Positions 26,080 to 34,550 of a stretch of 64,000 bases of DNA are shown here, in pieces. Source of the DNA: Rubrivivax gelatinosus IL144 (GTDB lineage: Bacteria; Pseudomonadota; Gammaproteobacteria; Burkholderiales; Burkholderiaceae_C). A program made the position numbers and the translations under genes. Under the pieces are notes generated by a model. It was not told the origin of the DNA, did not search any database, and saw nothing but the letters and a program-made list of their open reading frames with translations. Every line of letters begins with the position of its first letter. Position 1 is the first letter of the stretch. The stretch spans positions 3,224,001-3,288,000 of the forward strand of contig NC_017075.1 of NCBI RefSeq assembly GCF_000284255.1. Direction: 5' to 3'.

Positions 26080-27471
26080 CTAGGGCAACGAATGAGAATC
26101 GTTCTTGATTGTAGCTTTGCCGCCCTGCCCCGCAAGCCGGGACCGCGGCCGCCAGCGGCGCAGCAGCGCCACGAGGCCCAGCGCCGCCAGCAGCAGCAAG
26201 GCCAGCCCGGCGTCCGGCGGCCAGGGCCAGGCCTCGCGCCCGGTGGCCGCGACCAGCGCCTCGGCACGTTCGCTGGTCCAGTGCCAAGCGACGTGCGCGG
26301 CCAGCGCGGCGACGACGATCGTGATCGCCCGGTCGGCCTGCGGCCGGCGCGCGCGCCAGGCCACGAGCAGCGGCAGCAGAAGGGCCAGCACCAGCAGCTG
26401 GCCGAGCTCGACACCGACGTTGAAGGCCAGCAGCGACAGCAGCAGGTTGGAGCCGGCGAACTGCAGCTGCGACTGCAGCAGGAACGAGAAGCCGAAGCCG
26501 TGCACCAGCCCGAAGGCGGCGCTCCAGATCCAGCGCCGCTCCAGCCGCGGCTGCAGCAGGTTCTCGATCGCCATCCAGAGAATCGACAGCGCGATGCCCG
26601 TCTCGACCAGCGGCGGGAACCAGGCGCCGGGCGGTGCCAGGCCGTAGGCCGAGCCGATCAGCGTCACCGAATGCGCGACGGTGAAGGCGCTGACGACGCC
26701 GACGAGGTAGCCGTCCAGGCGCCGGAACGGCAGCACCAGGCAGAGCAGGAACAGCAGGTGGTCGGGGCCGTCGAGGATGTGCGCGAAACCGGCCTTCAGG
26801 AAGGTCCAGGCCGCCTGGTGCCAGCGCGGGTCCAGCGTCACCGGGCCTTGCGAGGTGACGAGCTCGAAGCCGCGTTCGCCGCCGTCGGCCAGGCCGTAGC
26901 GCAGGTCCAGCCGCACGCGGTCGCCGAGCGCCGGCGCGACGCGGAAGTCCAGCGCCACCGAGGCCTGCGGCGACGGCAGCGCGTACTCGTAGTGCACGTC
27001 GACGTAGCCCTGGTTCCAGAAGACGTAGTTCGTCGGCGCAAGCGGCGGGCCGTGGATCAGCGCACGCGCCTGCTCGAAGCTGGCGAACGACGGATCGGCC
27101 GGCAGCGAGATGCGGGCACGCCGCGCCTCGGGCTTCAGCTCGCGGCCGTCGGCCGACCAGGCGACGCCGTCGGCGATGGCGTCGGCGGCACGCGCCAGGC
27201 CGTCGTCGATCTGCGCCAGCGCCAGGTAACCCGGCCCCTGCTTGGGCAGGTCGGCGTTGAGCAGCAGCGCCAGCGGCATGCGCACCAGCACCTGCAGCCG
27301 GTCGCCCTGCACGCGGGCGAAGGCGTGCACGCGGGTGTCGGTCGGCAGGTCGTGCGCGCCGGCGGCCGGCAGCAGCGCGGCCCACAGCAGCAGCCACGCG
27401 GCGGCACGCCCGAAGGCGGCCGCCGCGGCGGCGCCGGTCCCGCGGCGCGGGGCGGCGGCGCGCGGGCTCAC
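26080..27471 (-). CDS. HupE/UreJ-type membrane protein
   Basis: A 463-residue protein with a probable GTG start at 27471 overlapping the NHL gene stop (GTGA). It has a signal segment (about 20-40, WLLLWAALLPAAGAHD), a periplasmic domain (about 40-225), then six or seven membrane helices carrying the family signature AGFAHILDGPDHLLFLL. HupE/UreJ proteins are linked to nickel, cobalt or other metal transport; the long-N-terminus subfamily is uncharacterised. The last codons contain the Fur operator of the downstream sigma gene. Metal transport is inference. Confidence 0.8.
   Translation of the reverse strand: MSPRAAAPRRGTGAAAAAAFGRAAAWLLLWAALLPAAGAHDLPTDTRVHAFARVQGDRLQVLVRMPLALLLNADLPKQGPGYLALAQIDDGLARAADAIADGVAWSADGRELKPEARRARISLPADPSFASFEQARALIHGPPLAPTNYVFWNQGYVDVHYEYALPSPQASVALDFRVAPALGDRVRLDLRYGLADGGERGFELVTSQGPVTLDPRWHQAAWTFLKAGFAHILDGPDHLLFLLCLVLPFRRLDGYLVGVVSAFTVAHSVTLIGSAYGLAPPGAWFPPLVETGIALSILWMAIENLLQPRLERRWIWSAAFGLVHGFGFSFLLQSQLQFAGSNLLLSLLAFNVGVELGQLLVLALLLPLLVAWRARRPQADRAITIVVAALAAHVAWHWTSERAEALVAATGREAWPWPPDAGLALLLLAALGLVALLRRWRPRSRLAGQGGKATIKNDSHSLP
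26091..26113 (-). promoter_or_regulatory. Fur-type operator and -10 element embedded in the hupE-like 3' end (module 4 sigma gene)
   Basis: Plus-strand aatgagaatcgttcttgat (26091-26109) matches one Fur half perfectly and the other imperfectly. TACAAT (minus strand, 26113-26108) is the likely -10. The site lies within the last eleven codons of the upstream hupE-like gene, which may explain the degenerate half. The layout is otherwise the same as at modules 1-3. Confidence 0.7.
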
Positions 27472-28679
27472 GGCTGCTGCTGCCGGCGGCCCATCGGCAC
27501 GAACTTCTGCGCCCGTTTGCCGGTGTCGACCTCGGCGGTATAGATGTTGCCCTTGGAGTCGACGGCGAGGTTGTGCACCCAGTGGAACTGCCCGGCCTGG
27601 CGGCCGTTGCGGCCGAAGGTGTCGGCATAGGCGCCGGTGGCGCGCTCGAGGATCCAGACGACGTTGTTCTCGCCGTCGGGGTTGTAGAGCCACTTCTGGC
27701 TGCCCGGCGACAGGTCGACGTCCCAGACCGAGCCATTGCCCAGCGTCGCGCGGTCGGTGAAGAACTCCTTCACGAACGTGCCGTTCTTCTGGAACACCTG
27801 GATGCGGTTGTTCAGCCGGTCGCAGACGTAGACCAGCCCGTCCTTGGCGATGCGCACGCAGTGCACCGGGCTGCGGAACTGCGGCGCCGGCGGCTGGCCG
27901 GCCTGGTAGGGGCCGGGGTCGACGTCGCTGGGCACCGAGCCGTAGGCGCCCCAGTGGCGCTTGTACTGGCCGGTCTGGCCGTCGACGACGACGACGCGCT
28001 TGTTCTGGTAGCCGTCGGCGATGTAGGCCTCGTTGTTCGCCGGGTCGACCTCGACGTCGGCCGGCTGGCCCAGCAGCGGCGTGCCGCCCAGCCCGCCGGT
28101 CGTCGCATTGCTGCCGCCGGTGCTGCCGGCCTTGCCGACCTGCAGCAGGAAGCTGCCGTCCATGCTGAACTTCAGCACCTGGTGGTTGACGGCGCCGTTG
28201 CCGGCGATCCAGACGTTGTCGTTGTGGTCGACGAAGATGCCGTGTTCGTTGGTCGGCCACTCGCAGCCCTTGGCCGGCGTGCAGCGCTCGGTGAGGAAGC
28301 CCGGGTCGGCCGGCCCGCCCCAGGCCATCAGCAGCCGGCCGTCCTGGTCGAAACGCATCACCGACGGCGCCGGCACGCAGCAGTTCGAGCGTGGCGGCGT
28401 CTGCGCCGCGCCGGCTTCGTCGGCGGTCAGCGACAGCGGGCGCTGGATGATCCAGATCGTGTCGTGGCGGTCCACCGCGACGCCGGCCACCTGGCCCAGC
28501 AGCCACTGGTTGGGCAACGGCTTGGGCCACTGGGCGTCGACGCGGAACTGCGGCGCACCGGCCATGCGTGCGAAGCGCGACGCCGGTTCGTGGTCCTGGG
28601 CCTTCATCTGCGCCAGCGCCGGCACGGCGCACACGGCAGCTGCGGCGCACACGAGGGCGCGCCCGAGGGTTGCATTCAT
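27468..28679 (-). CDS. Secreted NHL-repeat beta-propeller protein
   Basis: A 403-residue protein with a signal peptide (about 1-23, VCAVPALAQ) and NHL/6-bladed propeller repeats: GVAVDRHDTIWIIQRP, HGIFVDHNDNVWIAGNG, ADVEVDPANNEAYIADGYQN, HCVRIAKDGLVYVCDRLNNR and NLAVDSKGNIYTAEV. Several copies of the D-x-x-N/D-x-Y/W blade motif are visible. It resembles peptidyl-alpha-hydroxyglycine lyase-like NHL proteins, usually of unknown substrate. ATG 28679 follows an AGGAGA site. It is coupled to the hupE-like gene, so the two likely act together in the envelope. Confidence 0.85.
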   Translation of the reverse strand: MNATLGRALVCAAAAVCAVPALAQMKAQDHEPASRFARMAGAPQFRVDAQWPKPLPNQWLLGQVAGVAVDRHDTIWIIQRPLSLTADEAGAAQTPPRSNCCVPAPSVMRFDQDGRLLMAWGGPADPGFLTERCTPAKGCEWPTNEHGIFVDHNDNVWIAGNGAVNHQVLKFSMDGSFLLQVGKAGSTGGSNATTGGLGGTPLLGQPADVEVDPANNEAYIADGYQNKRVVVVDGQTGQYKRHWGAYGSVPSDVDPGPYQAGQPPAPQFRSPVHCVRIAKDGLVYVCDRLNNRIQVFQKNGTFVKEFFTDRATLGNGSVWDVDLSPGSQKWLYNPDGENNVVWILERATGAYADTFGRNGRQAGQFHWVHNLAVDSKGNIYTAEVDTGKRAQKFVPMGRRQQQP

Positions 28680-29071
28680 CGTCTGTCTCCTGCGTTCGTG
28701 GTCTTGGTCGCGGCAGGGACGCTGGTGCCGCCCGGATCTGCCGCACTTTTGGCAGCTCCCGGAGGCGGGAGCCGGCTGCCGGGCCGCGGCGCGCGAGCCG
28801 TGGCGACAGCGGCGCCGGCGGGGCAAACGCATCGCCCGATGCACCGACGAACGTGGTGGCCTTGTGCGAATCGGTGTATTCGCGATATTCGCAATTGCAA
28901 TTCCAGCGAATCCTCTTTGCGCCGGATCAGACGCCAGCAATTGCGTTTATTGCAATTCGATTTCGACGTGAATTAGTGCCGCACCGATGACCGACCTTTA
29001 CACGCCGGAACCGCGCCGGCGCCTCACGACGGCTGCCGCGGGGCCGAAATCGGGACATCGGAATTCCTGCC
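28680..29071. other. Divergent intergenic region with an AT-rich, repeat-bearing stretch
   Basis: 392 bp without a gene between the NHL gene and the chemoreceptor. Bases 28866-28982 are far more AT-rich than anything else in the window and contain ttgcaattcc (28896-28905), ttgcaattcg (28950-28959), two gcaattgc-type palindromes and a cgcgatattcgc element. This looks like a promoter/operator region for the NHL-hupE pair. The part nearer the chemoreceptor holds a sigma-28-like promoter. No small ORF with a ribosome site is convincing here. Confidence 0.5.
29024..29050 (+). promoter_or_regulatory. Candidate sigma-28 (FliA) promoter of the first chemoreceptor
   Basis: TCAC (29024-29027), a 15-nt spacer, then GCCGAAAT (29043-29050), resembling the flagellar sigma consensus T(A/C)AA-N15-GCCGATAA. 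It ends 21 bp before the chemoreceptor start. A comparable site with the same spacing precedes the other chemoreceptor at 50395-50421, which strengthens the case. Confidence 0.45.
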
Positions 29072-30754
29072 ATGCAACCCGCCATGACCCAACTGAGAAT
29101 CGCCGTCCGCCTCGGCCTCGCGTTCGCCCTCGTGCTCGCGATCACCGTCGCCATCGCCGCCGTCGCCGTCTGGCAGCTGCAGGTGCATCGTGACGCCACG
29201 GCCTCGATGGTCGAGCGCGAGATGCAGCGCAACGAGTCGACGCAGCAGTGGGCCTCGCTGCTCCGCGTCAACCTCTTCCAGGTGACCTCGGCGCTGAAGA
29301 CCAGCGACGCCGCCTACGCCGCGAGGCTGCAGGCCGACGCGCTCGAAGGCTCCAGGAGCGCCGCGCCGCTGCGCGAGAAGGTGGTGCAGCTCACCGACGA
29401 CGACGAAGGCAAGGCGCTGATCGCGGCCATCAACGCCGAGCGCCAGAAGTACCTGGACGTGCGCGCCGATCTCTTCAAGCGCAAGGAGGCCGGTGGCGAG
29501 GTCTCGGCCGCCGTCGACCACGAGCTGCAGCCGCTGGCCGAGGCCTATCTCGCGCGGCTGCAGGAGGTCGTCGAGCACTCGCACCGCGTGCTCGACCGCA
29601 AAGTCGAGGCGCTGGATGCCGCCACCCAGCTCAGCCAGTGGGCGCTCGCCGCCGGCGCACTGGTCGCCGTAGCGCTGGGCGCGATGTTCGCCGCGCTGGT
29701 CAGCCGCTCGATCACGCGGCCGATCTCGCGCGCCGTCTCGGCCGCCGAAGCGATCGGCGCCGGCGAGCTGAACACGGCCATCGACGCGCGCGGCAGCGAC
29801 GAGTCGGCGCGCCTGCTGCAGGCCCTGGCCGCCATGCAGGCCAATCTGGCGAAGACCGTCGCCGAGGTGCGCGGCTCGGCCGACAGCGTCGCCACCGCCA
29901 GCCATCAGATCGCGCACGGCAATGCCGACCTGTCGGCCCGCACCGAGCAGCAGGCCAGCGCGCTGCAGCAGACCGCCGCGTCGATGGAGCAGCTCAACGC
30001 CACCGTGCGCCAGAACGCCGACAACGCGCTGCAGGCCAACCAGCTCGCCGCCGCGGCCAGCGCCGTCGCCACCGAAGGCGGCCAGGTCGTCGCCCAGGTG
30101 GTGCGGACGATGGACGGCATCAGCGAGAGCTCGCGGCGCATCACCGAGATCATCAACGTCATCGACGGCATCGCCTTCCAGACCAACATCCTGGCGCTCA
30201 ACGCCGCGGTCGAAGCGGCGCGGGCCGGCGAGCAAGGCCGCGGTTTCGCCGTGGTGGCCGGCGAGGTGCGCACGCTGGCCCAGCGCAGCGCCGAGGCGGC
30301 ACGCGAGATCAAGGCCTTGATCGGCACCAGCGTCGAACGGGTCGACTCCGGCAACGCGCTGGTGCACAAGGCCGGCACCAAGATGGACGAGGTGCTGGCC
30401 TCGATTCGCCGCGTCGCCGACATCGTCGGCGAGATCAGCAGCGCCAGCGCCGAGCAGAGCGACGGCGTGACCCAGGTCGGCGAAGCCGTCGCGCAGATGG
30501 ACCAGGCGACGCAGCAGAACGCCGCGCTGGTTGAAGAAAGCGCCGCCGCCGCCGACAGCCTGCGCACGCAGGCCCGCCAGCTCGTCGATGCGGTGGCCGT
30601 GTTCCGGCTCGGCAACGAAGGCGCGCGACGCGAGGCGGCGCCGGCGGCGAGCGTGGCCCCGGTGGCCGTGTCGGCGCCCAAGGCCCCGGCCCGCCCGGCA
30701 GCCCGCGCCGTGGCCCACCCGGCCAGCGCCGAAGCGGCCTGGGAAACCTTCTGA
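29072..30754 (+). CDS. Methyl-accepting chemotaxis protein with C-terminal WETF tether
   Basis: A 560-residue chemoreceptor: first membrane helix (about 9-34), periplasmic four-helix-bundle ligand domain (about 35-185), second helix (about 190-212), HAMP, and a cytoplasmic signalling domain with the hairpin tip [20 protein letters not shown]. It ends in a flexible Pro/Ala linker and AWETF, the CheR/CheB-binding pentapeptide type known from Tar/Tsr, so it is probably a high-abundance type receptor that can also assist adaptation of receptors lacking the tether. The start is ATG 29072; ATG 29084 (MTQLRI) is possible. Ligand unknown. Confidence 0.93.
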   Translation: MQPAMTQLRIAVRLGLAFALVLAITVAIAAVAVWQLQVHRDATASMVEREMQRNESTQQWASLLRVNLFQVTSALKTSDAAYAARLQADALEGSRSAAPLREKVVQLTDDDEGKALIAAINAERQKYLDVRADLFKRKEAGGEVSAAVDHELQPLAEAYLARLQEVVEHSHRVLDRKVEALDAATQLSQWALAAGALVAVALGAMFAALVSRSITRPISRAVSAAEAIGAGELNTAIDARGSDESARLLQALAAMQANLAKTVAEVRGSADSVATASHQIAHGNADLSARTEQQASALQQTAASMEQLNATVRQNADNALQANQLAAAASAVATEGGQVVAQVVRTMDGISESSRRITEIINVIDGIAFQTNILALNAAVEAARAGEQGRGFAVVAGEVRTLAQRSAEAAREIKALIGTSVERVDSGNALVHKAGTKMDEVLASIRRVADIVGEISSASAEQSDGVTQVGEAVAQMDQATQQNAALVEESAAAADSLRTQARQLVDAVAVFRLGNEGARREAAPAASVAPVAVSAPKAPARPAARAVAHPASAEAAWETF

Positions 30755-30760
30755 GGCCGG

Positions 30761-30776
30761 GCCGGCGCACGCCGGC
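30761..30776 (+). terminator. GC hairpin after the first chemoreceptor
   Basis: A perfect six-base stem gccggc/gccggc with loop gcac lies 6 bp after the chemoreceptor stop. There is no T-tract, so it is only a candidate terminator or 3' stabilising hairpin. Confidence 0.35.
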
Positions 30777-31016
30777 TTGATCGCCCGCAAGGGCCCAGGG
30801 CGGGTGCCGGCCGAGACTGGGCCGACTTCCGCCAGCCAGCCTTCGCCAGCCAGCGCATCGTGTCGCGCGCCTCCGGTGCGCCGTACGTAGACGAGCGTTG
30901 GCGCCTGCCTCCCGGCAAGGCGGCCCCCGGCCTCGACGCCGGCGGGGCCCTGTCCAGCATCACGGTCTTCCACGTGCGGTACGCCGCAGCCGCGGCACAC
31001 CGACCGGAGACCCGAG

Positions 31017-31217
31017 ATGCTGCAACTCTTCCCCTTCGCGGCCGGCATTGCCGCCGGCGCACTCGCCGTGCGCTGGTTCCAGCGCCGCCGCGCTCCCGAG
31101 GCCCAGGCCGCAATGCCGGCCGCCGAACCCGCGCCCCCGCCGGCACCCGAGCCGGCGCCCGCTGCGGCAGCCAAGACGCCGCGCCGCCGCACACGCAAGA
31201 CCGGGGACACGGCGTGA
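31017..31217 (+). CDS. Small single-helix membrane protein before the P-type ATPase
   Basis: A 66-residue protein: N-terminal membrane helix (about 3-20, LFPFAAGIAAGALAVRW), then a Pro/Ala-rich linker and a basic tail (KTPRRRTRKTG). I do not recognise a named family. It starts the four-gene unit leading to the P-type ATPase and its stop overlaps the next start (GTGA). ATG 31017 follows a gagacc purine stretch. Translational coupling of all four genes argues that it is real and serves the ATPase. Confidence 0.65.
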   Translation: MLQLFPFAAGIAAGALAVRWFQRRRAPEAQAAMPAAEPAPPPAPEPAPAAAAKTPRRRTRKTGDTA

Positions 31218-31501
31218 AACGCACGCGCATGGCGGCCGCCGACGGCAGCTTCACACGCGGCTTCGTCGCCGCGGCCTGTCTGTCGGCCTTCCAGGACCGG
31301 CCCGGCTTCGACGGCCGGCGCGTGCTGCGCCATGCGCTGCAGGGCGGCGCCGCGCTGACCGCCGGCACGCAGGCCGCGCACTCGCTGCAGCGCGGCCAGT
31401 GGGGGGGCGCGCTCGCCGCCGTGGTCGCCGGTGCGGCGGCCGTGCAGATCATCGAAACCCTGCTCGGCGACGCCGGGCGCGAGGAGAAGGACCTTGGCTA
31501 A
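31214..31501 (+). CDS. Small hydrophobic protein in the P-type ATPase operon
   Basis: A 95-residue protein starting at GTG 31214 (GTGA overlap with the preceding gene; ATG 31229 is an alternative). It begins VKRTRMAAADGSFTRGFVAA and contains hydrophobic, glycine/alanine-rich segments (about 15-25, 40-52 and 62-80). Such small proteins accompany HMA2-type P-type ATPases, but no function is assigned. Its last eight bases overlap the next gene's TTG start. Confidence 0.6.
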   Translation: MKRTRMAAADGSFTRGFVAAACLSAFQDRPGFDGRRVLRHALQGGAALTAGTQAAHSLQRGQWGGALAAVVAGAAAVQIIETLLGDAGREEKDLG

Positions 31502-31841
31502 GAAAACGAAGAAGAAGAACAAGCGGGCCTGCGCGGGCTGCCCGGCCTGCGGCTGGAACGGCGGCAATGCGACCAACACCGCCAACGCCGGCAACGGCGG
31601 CGGCCTGTTCGGCCATCTGCCGTCGTGGATCCCGGGCACGCCGGCGCAGCAGCAGTTCCTCGTCGGCCTGGCGCTGGGTGCCGGCGCGGCCTGGGTGCTG
31701 GGCGACGAAGACCGCCGCGCGGCGCTGCTGAAGACCGCGATGAAGCTCTATTCCGGCCTGGCCGGCGGTTTCGAGGAGCTGAAGGAACAGGCGGCCGACA
31801 TCCGCGCCGAGATGGACGCCCAGCTGCACCAGAACCCGTGA
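31494..31841 (+). CDS. Small Lys- and Cys-rich protein in the P-type ATPase operon
   Basis: A 115-residue protein with a probable TTG start at 31494, chosen because AGGAGAAGG lies just upstream. The N-terminus is highly basic (AKKTKKKNKR) and followed by the cysteine cluster ACAGCPACGW (three Cys in seven residues), a Gly/Asn-rich linker, a hydrophobic helix (about 53-70) and an acidic amphipathic helix. The Cys cluster could bind metal, which would suit an accessory to the ATPase. No named family is recognised. GTGA overlap with the ATPase. Confidence 0.6.
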   Translation: MAKKTKKKNKRACAGCPACGWNGGNATNTANAGNGGGLFGHLPSWIPGTPAQQQFLVGLALGAGAAWVLGDEDRRAALLKTAMKLYSGLAGGFEELKEQAADIRAEMDAQLHQNP

Positions 31842-33946
31842 GCGCCGGCCGCTGGATCGCGGCGCTCGAACCGGCGCACGCCTGTGCCGGCCGCGTGCGC
31901 TGGCGCTACCGCGTCGAACGCGGCGGCGTGCTCGACGCACGCGCGCTGCGCCGTGCCGCCGAGGCGCTGCGCGGCGTGCGCGAAGCCCGCGTCAACGCCG
32001 CGGTGCGCTCGCTGGCGCTGCGTTACGACCCGGCGGCGACCGACGCCGCGACGCTGGCCCGGCAGCTGCTGGCGCTGGCGCCGCCGGGGCGTGCGCCGGC
32101 CGCCGGCGCCGCGCCCGACCCGGCGCTGGGCAACGTGCTCGGCACCGGCGCCGCGCTGCTGCTCGGGCCGGCGCTGCCGCTGGCGCTGCGCGGCCCGGTG
32201 GCCGCCGCCAACGCCGTGCCGCTGCTCGGCGAGGCGCTGGAGGACTTCCTGCGCGCCGGCATCACCTCGCACGTGCTGGAAGCAGCGGCGGTGGCGATCT
32301 CGATCGGCCGCGGCGACCACGTCGCGGCCAACACCACGTCCTTCCTGCTGGCGCTGGGCGAGTACCTCGAGCACTCGATCGAACGCCGCTCCGACGCCCT
32401 GCTGTCGCAGCTGCTGCGCCCGGCAGACACCGAGGTCTGGGTCGAACGCCAAGGCCGCGAGACGCGCATCGACGCCGACGCGGTGCAGGTCGGCGACACG
32501 GTCATCGTCGCCACCGGCGCGGTGATACCGGTCGACGGCACGGTGCTCGGCGGCGAGGCCCTGGTCAACGAGGCGACGATGACCGGCGAGAGCGTGCCGG
32601 TGGCGCGCCGCCGCGGCGACCACGTGCTCTCGGGCACGCTGGTCGAAGAAGGCCGGCTGCGCGTCTACGCCGAACGGGTCGGCCGCCAGGCGGCGGCGGC
32701 GCGCATCGCCGACTTCGTCGCCCAGTCGCTGGAGGCCAAGGGCCAGACGCAGCTGGAAGCCGCGCGCCTGGCCGACCGCCTGGTGCCGATGGTGCTGGCG
32801 CTGGCCGCCGGCACCTGGGCGCTGTCGCGCGACGGCCGGCGCGTCGCCGCGGTGCTGCAGGCCGACTACTCCTGCGCGCTGAAGCTGGCGACGCCGGTGG
32901 CCTTCAAGTCGGCGATGGCCGAGGCCGGGCGCAGCGGCATGCTGATCAAGGGCGCACGCGCGCTCGAACGCCTGGCCGCGGCCGACACCTTCGTCTTCGA
33001 CAAGACCGGCACGCTGACCACCGGCCGGCTGCGTGTCACCGACACCATCGCGCTCGACCCGGCGCTGAGCGCGGCCGACCTGCTGAACCTGGCGGCCTCG
33101 GTCGAGGAGCACTACATGCACCCGATGGCGCTGGCCGTCGTCGAGGCCGCGCACCGCCTGCCCGAACGCGAGCACTTCGACCACGCCGAGGTCGAGTTCA
33201 TCGTCGCCCACGGCGTCGCCAGCGAGATCGACGGCCGGCGCGTCGTCGTCGGCTCGCGCCACTTCGTCGAGGACGACGAAGGCATCGCCGTCGCGCCGCA
33301 CGCGCCGCGCCTCGAGGCGCTGGAGGCCGACGGCAAGACCCTGCTCTACATCGGCTGGGGCGGCGCGCTGATCGGCGTGCTGGCGATGCGCGACCAGCTG
33401 CGGCCCGACGCCGCGGCCACCGTCGCGCGGCTGCGCGAGCTGGGCGTGAGCCGCATCGTCATGCTGACCGGCGACCAGGCCGAACGCGCGCGCGAGACCG
33501 CCGCAGCGCTGGGCCTGGACGACTACCGCGCCGGGCTGATGCCCGAAGACAAGGCGGCGGTGCTGCGCGAGCTGGCCGCGTCCGGTGCCCGCATCGCCTT
33601 CGTCGGCGACGGCGTCAACGACGGTCCGGCGCTCAGCGGCGCGCACGTCGGCATCGCGATGCAGCGTGGCGCCGACGTCGCGCGGCTGGCCGCCGACCTC
33701 GTGCTGCTCGAAGACCGCATCGGCCACGTCGCCGACGCCAAGGCGCTGGCGCTGGCCACGCGTGCGCTGATCGACAGCAACTTCCGGCTGACGATGGGCC
33801 TGAACTCGACGATCCTCGGCGCCGCCGCGCTGGGCGCGCTGAGCCCGGTGGCGGCGTCGATGCTGCACAACGGCAGCACGATCGCGATCCTGCTGCGCGC
33901 GCTGGCCGGCGCCGGGCTGCCGCGAGGACAGCGCCGCAAACGCTGA
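31838..33946 (+). CDS. P-type ATPase with atypical Y-S-C transmembrane motif
   Basis: A 702-residue heavy-metal-type P-ATPase starting at GTG 31838. It has an N-terminal HMA-like fold without a CxxC pair (about 10-85), the actuator motif MTGESVPV, phosphorylation motif DKTGTLT (Asp near residue 387), the EHYMHPMALAVVE histidine motif and the hinge GDGVNDGPAL. The membrane metal motif, normally CPC, SPC or CPH, reads YSCALKLATP (Y344-S345-C346), lacking the proline. The metal is therefore uncertain. It converges with an HMA2-like gene that borders a Fur-type operator, so iron or another transition metal is a reasonable guess. Confidence 0.9.
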   Translation: MSAGRWIAALEPAHACAGRVRWRYRVERGGVLDARALRRAAEALRGVREARVNAAVRSLALRYDPAATDAATLARQLLALAPPGRAPAAGAAPDPALGNVLGTGAALLLGPALPLALRGPVAAANAVPLLGEALEDFLRAGITSHVLEAAAVAISIGRGDHVAANTTSFLLALGEYLEHSIERRSDALLSQLLRPADTEVWVERQGRETRIDADAVQVGDTVIVATGAVIPVDGTVLGGEALVNEATMTGESVPVARRRGDHVLSGTLVEEGRLRVYAERVGRQAAAARIADFVAQSLEAKGQTQLEAARLADRLVPMVLALAAGTWALSRDGRRVAAVLQADYSCALKLATPVAFKSAMAEAGRSGMLIKGARALERLAAADTFVFDKTGTLTTGRLRVTDTIALDPALSAADLLNLAASVEEHYMHPMALAVVEAAHRLPEREHFDHAEVEFIVAHGVASEIDGRRVVVGSRHFVEDDEGIAVAPHAPRLEALEADGKTLLYIGWGGALIGVLAMRDQLRPDAAATVARLRELGVSRIVMLTGDQAERARETAAALGLDDYRAGLMPEDKAAVLRELAASGARIAFVGDGVNDGPALSGAHVGIAMQRGADVARLAADLVLLEDRIGHVADAKALALATRALIDSNFRLTMGLNSTILGAAALGALSPVAASMLHNGSTIAILLRALAGAGLPRGQRRKR

Positions 33947-34408
33947 TCAGCGCAGCAGGCTGCGCCGGTGCGTGGCCAGGTGCACGCCCAGCAGACCGAG
34001 AAAGACCGTGCCGGTGGCGACGTGCGCGGCCTTCGCGCCGGCCGCGGCGAAAGCCAGCGAACCGCCCAGGCTGGCGAGCATGCCGAGGTTGTTGGCACGC
34101 GCGAACTGGCGCCGGCGGCTGGCGCGGCGCGGCTTGGGTGCCGCGGCCGGAGGCACGGCGGCAGCCAGCCACGGCGCGACGGCCTCGATCACCTCGCGGC
34201 ACATCGCCGCTTCGTCGATGCGCGTGCCGTCGTACTCGACGACGACGCTGCCGGCCGCCGCATTGGCGCGCAGCCGGCGCAGCGCCGGCAGCGTGTCCAG
34301 CCGCGCCAGCACCGCCTCGCGCAGCGCCTCGCGGCGCAGCCGGGCGTCACGCAGGCGCAGGCGCCCGGGCAGGGAGTAGACGATCGGAGGGAAGCAGGCG
34401 GCGTCCAT
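33947..34408 (-). CDS. HMA2-like protein next to the P-type ATPase
   Basis: A 153-residue protein whose first half (about 5-75) resembles a heavy-metal-associated fold without metal cysteines (VYSLPGRLRLRDARL, LRANAAAGSVVVEYDG). The second half has a hydrophobic segment (about 112-145). It is convergent with the ATPase, with adjacent stop codons. ATG 34408 is chosen; a GTG at 34486 would add 26 residues and place the start in the Fur-type operator. Function unknown; it probably works with the ATPase. Confidence 0.6.
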   Translation of the reverse strand: MDAACFPPIVYSLPGRLRLRDARLRREALREAVLARLDTLPALRRLRANAAAGSVVVEYDGTRIDEAAMCREVIEAVAPWLAAAVPPAAAPKPRRASRRRQFARANNLGMLASLGGSLAFAAAGAKAAHVATGTVFLGLLGVHLATHRRSLLR

Positions 34409-34485
34409 GCGGCTCTTGTACTGCGGCGCGGCGGGCAGACGGTGCGGCGGCGTCAACTGCCGGAAGGGCGGGCTGCGCGATGACA

Positions 34486-34507
34486 CATAATAAGAACCAT
34501 TCTTATC
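34486..34507. promoter_or_regulatory. Fur-type operator between the HMA2-like gene and module 5 sigma gene
   Basis: aataagaaccattcttatc (34489-34507) is a 19-bp palindrome close to the GATAATGATAATCATTATC-type Fur consensus. CATAAT (34486-34491) overlaps its left edge on the plus strand just as TANAAT does in modules 1-4. It could serve both the plus-strand sigma gene and the divergent HMA2-like gene. Confidence 0.72.
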
Positions 34508-34550
34508 TAACGCACCACAGACCAGCCGCCGCCAGTCTTCCCGCCCGCCG

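Noticed and set aside
30830..30853. Direct repeat cgccagccag twice, 14 bp apart, as a possible mobile-element footprint
   Set aside because: Ten-base GC-rich repeats are expected by chance at this composition; no IS or attachment structure accompanies them.
31838..33946. Calling the ATPase a copper exporter
   Set aside because: The N-terminal CxxC and the CPC membrane motif of copper ATPases are both missing, so a metal name would be unsupported.
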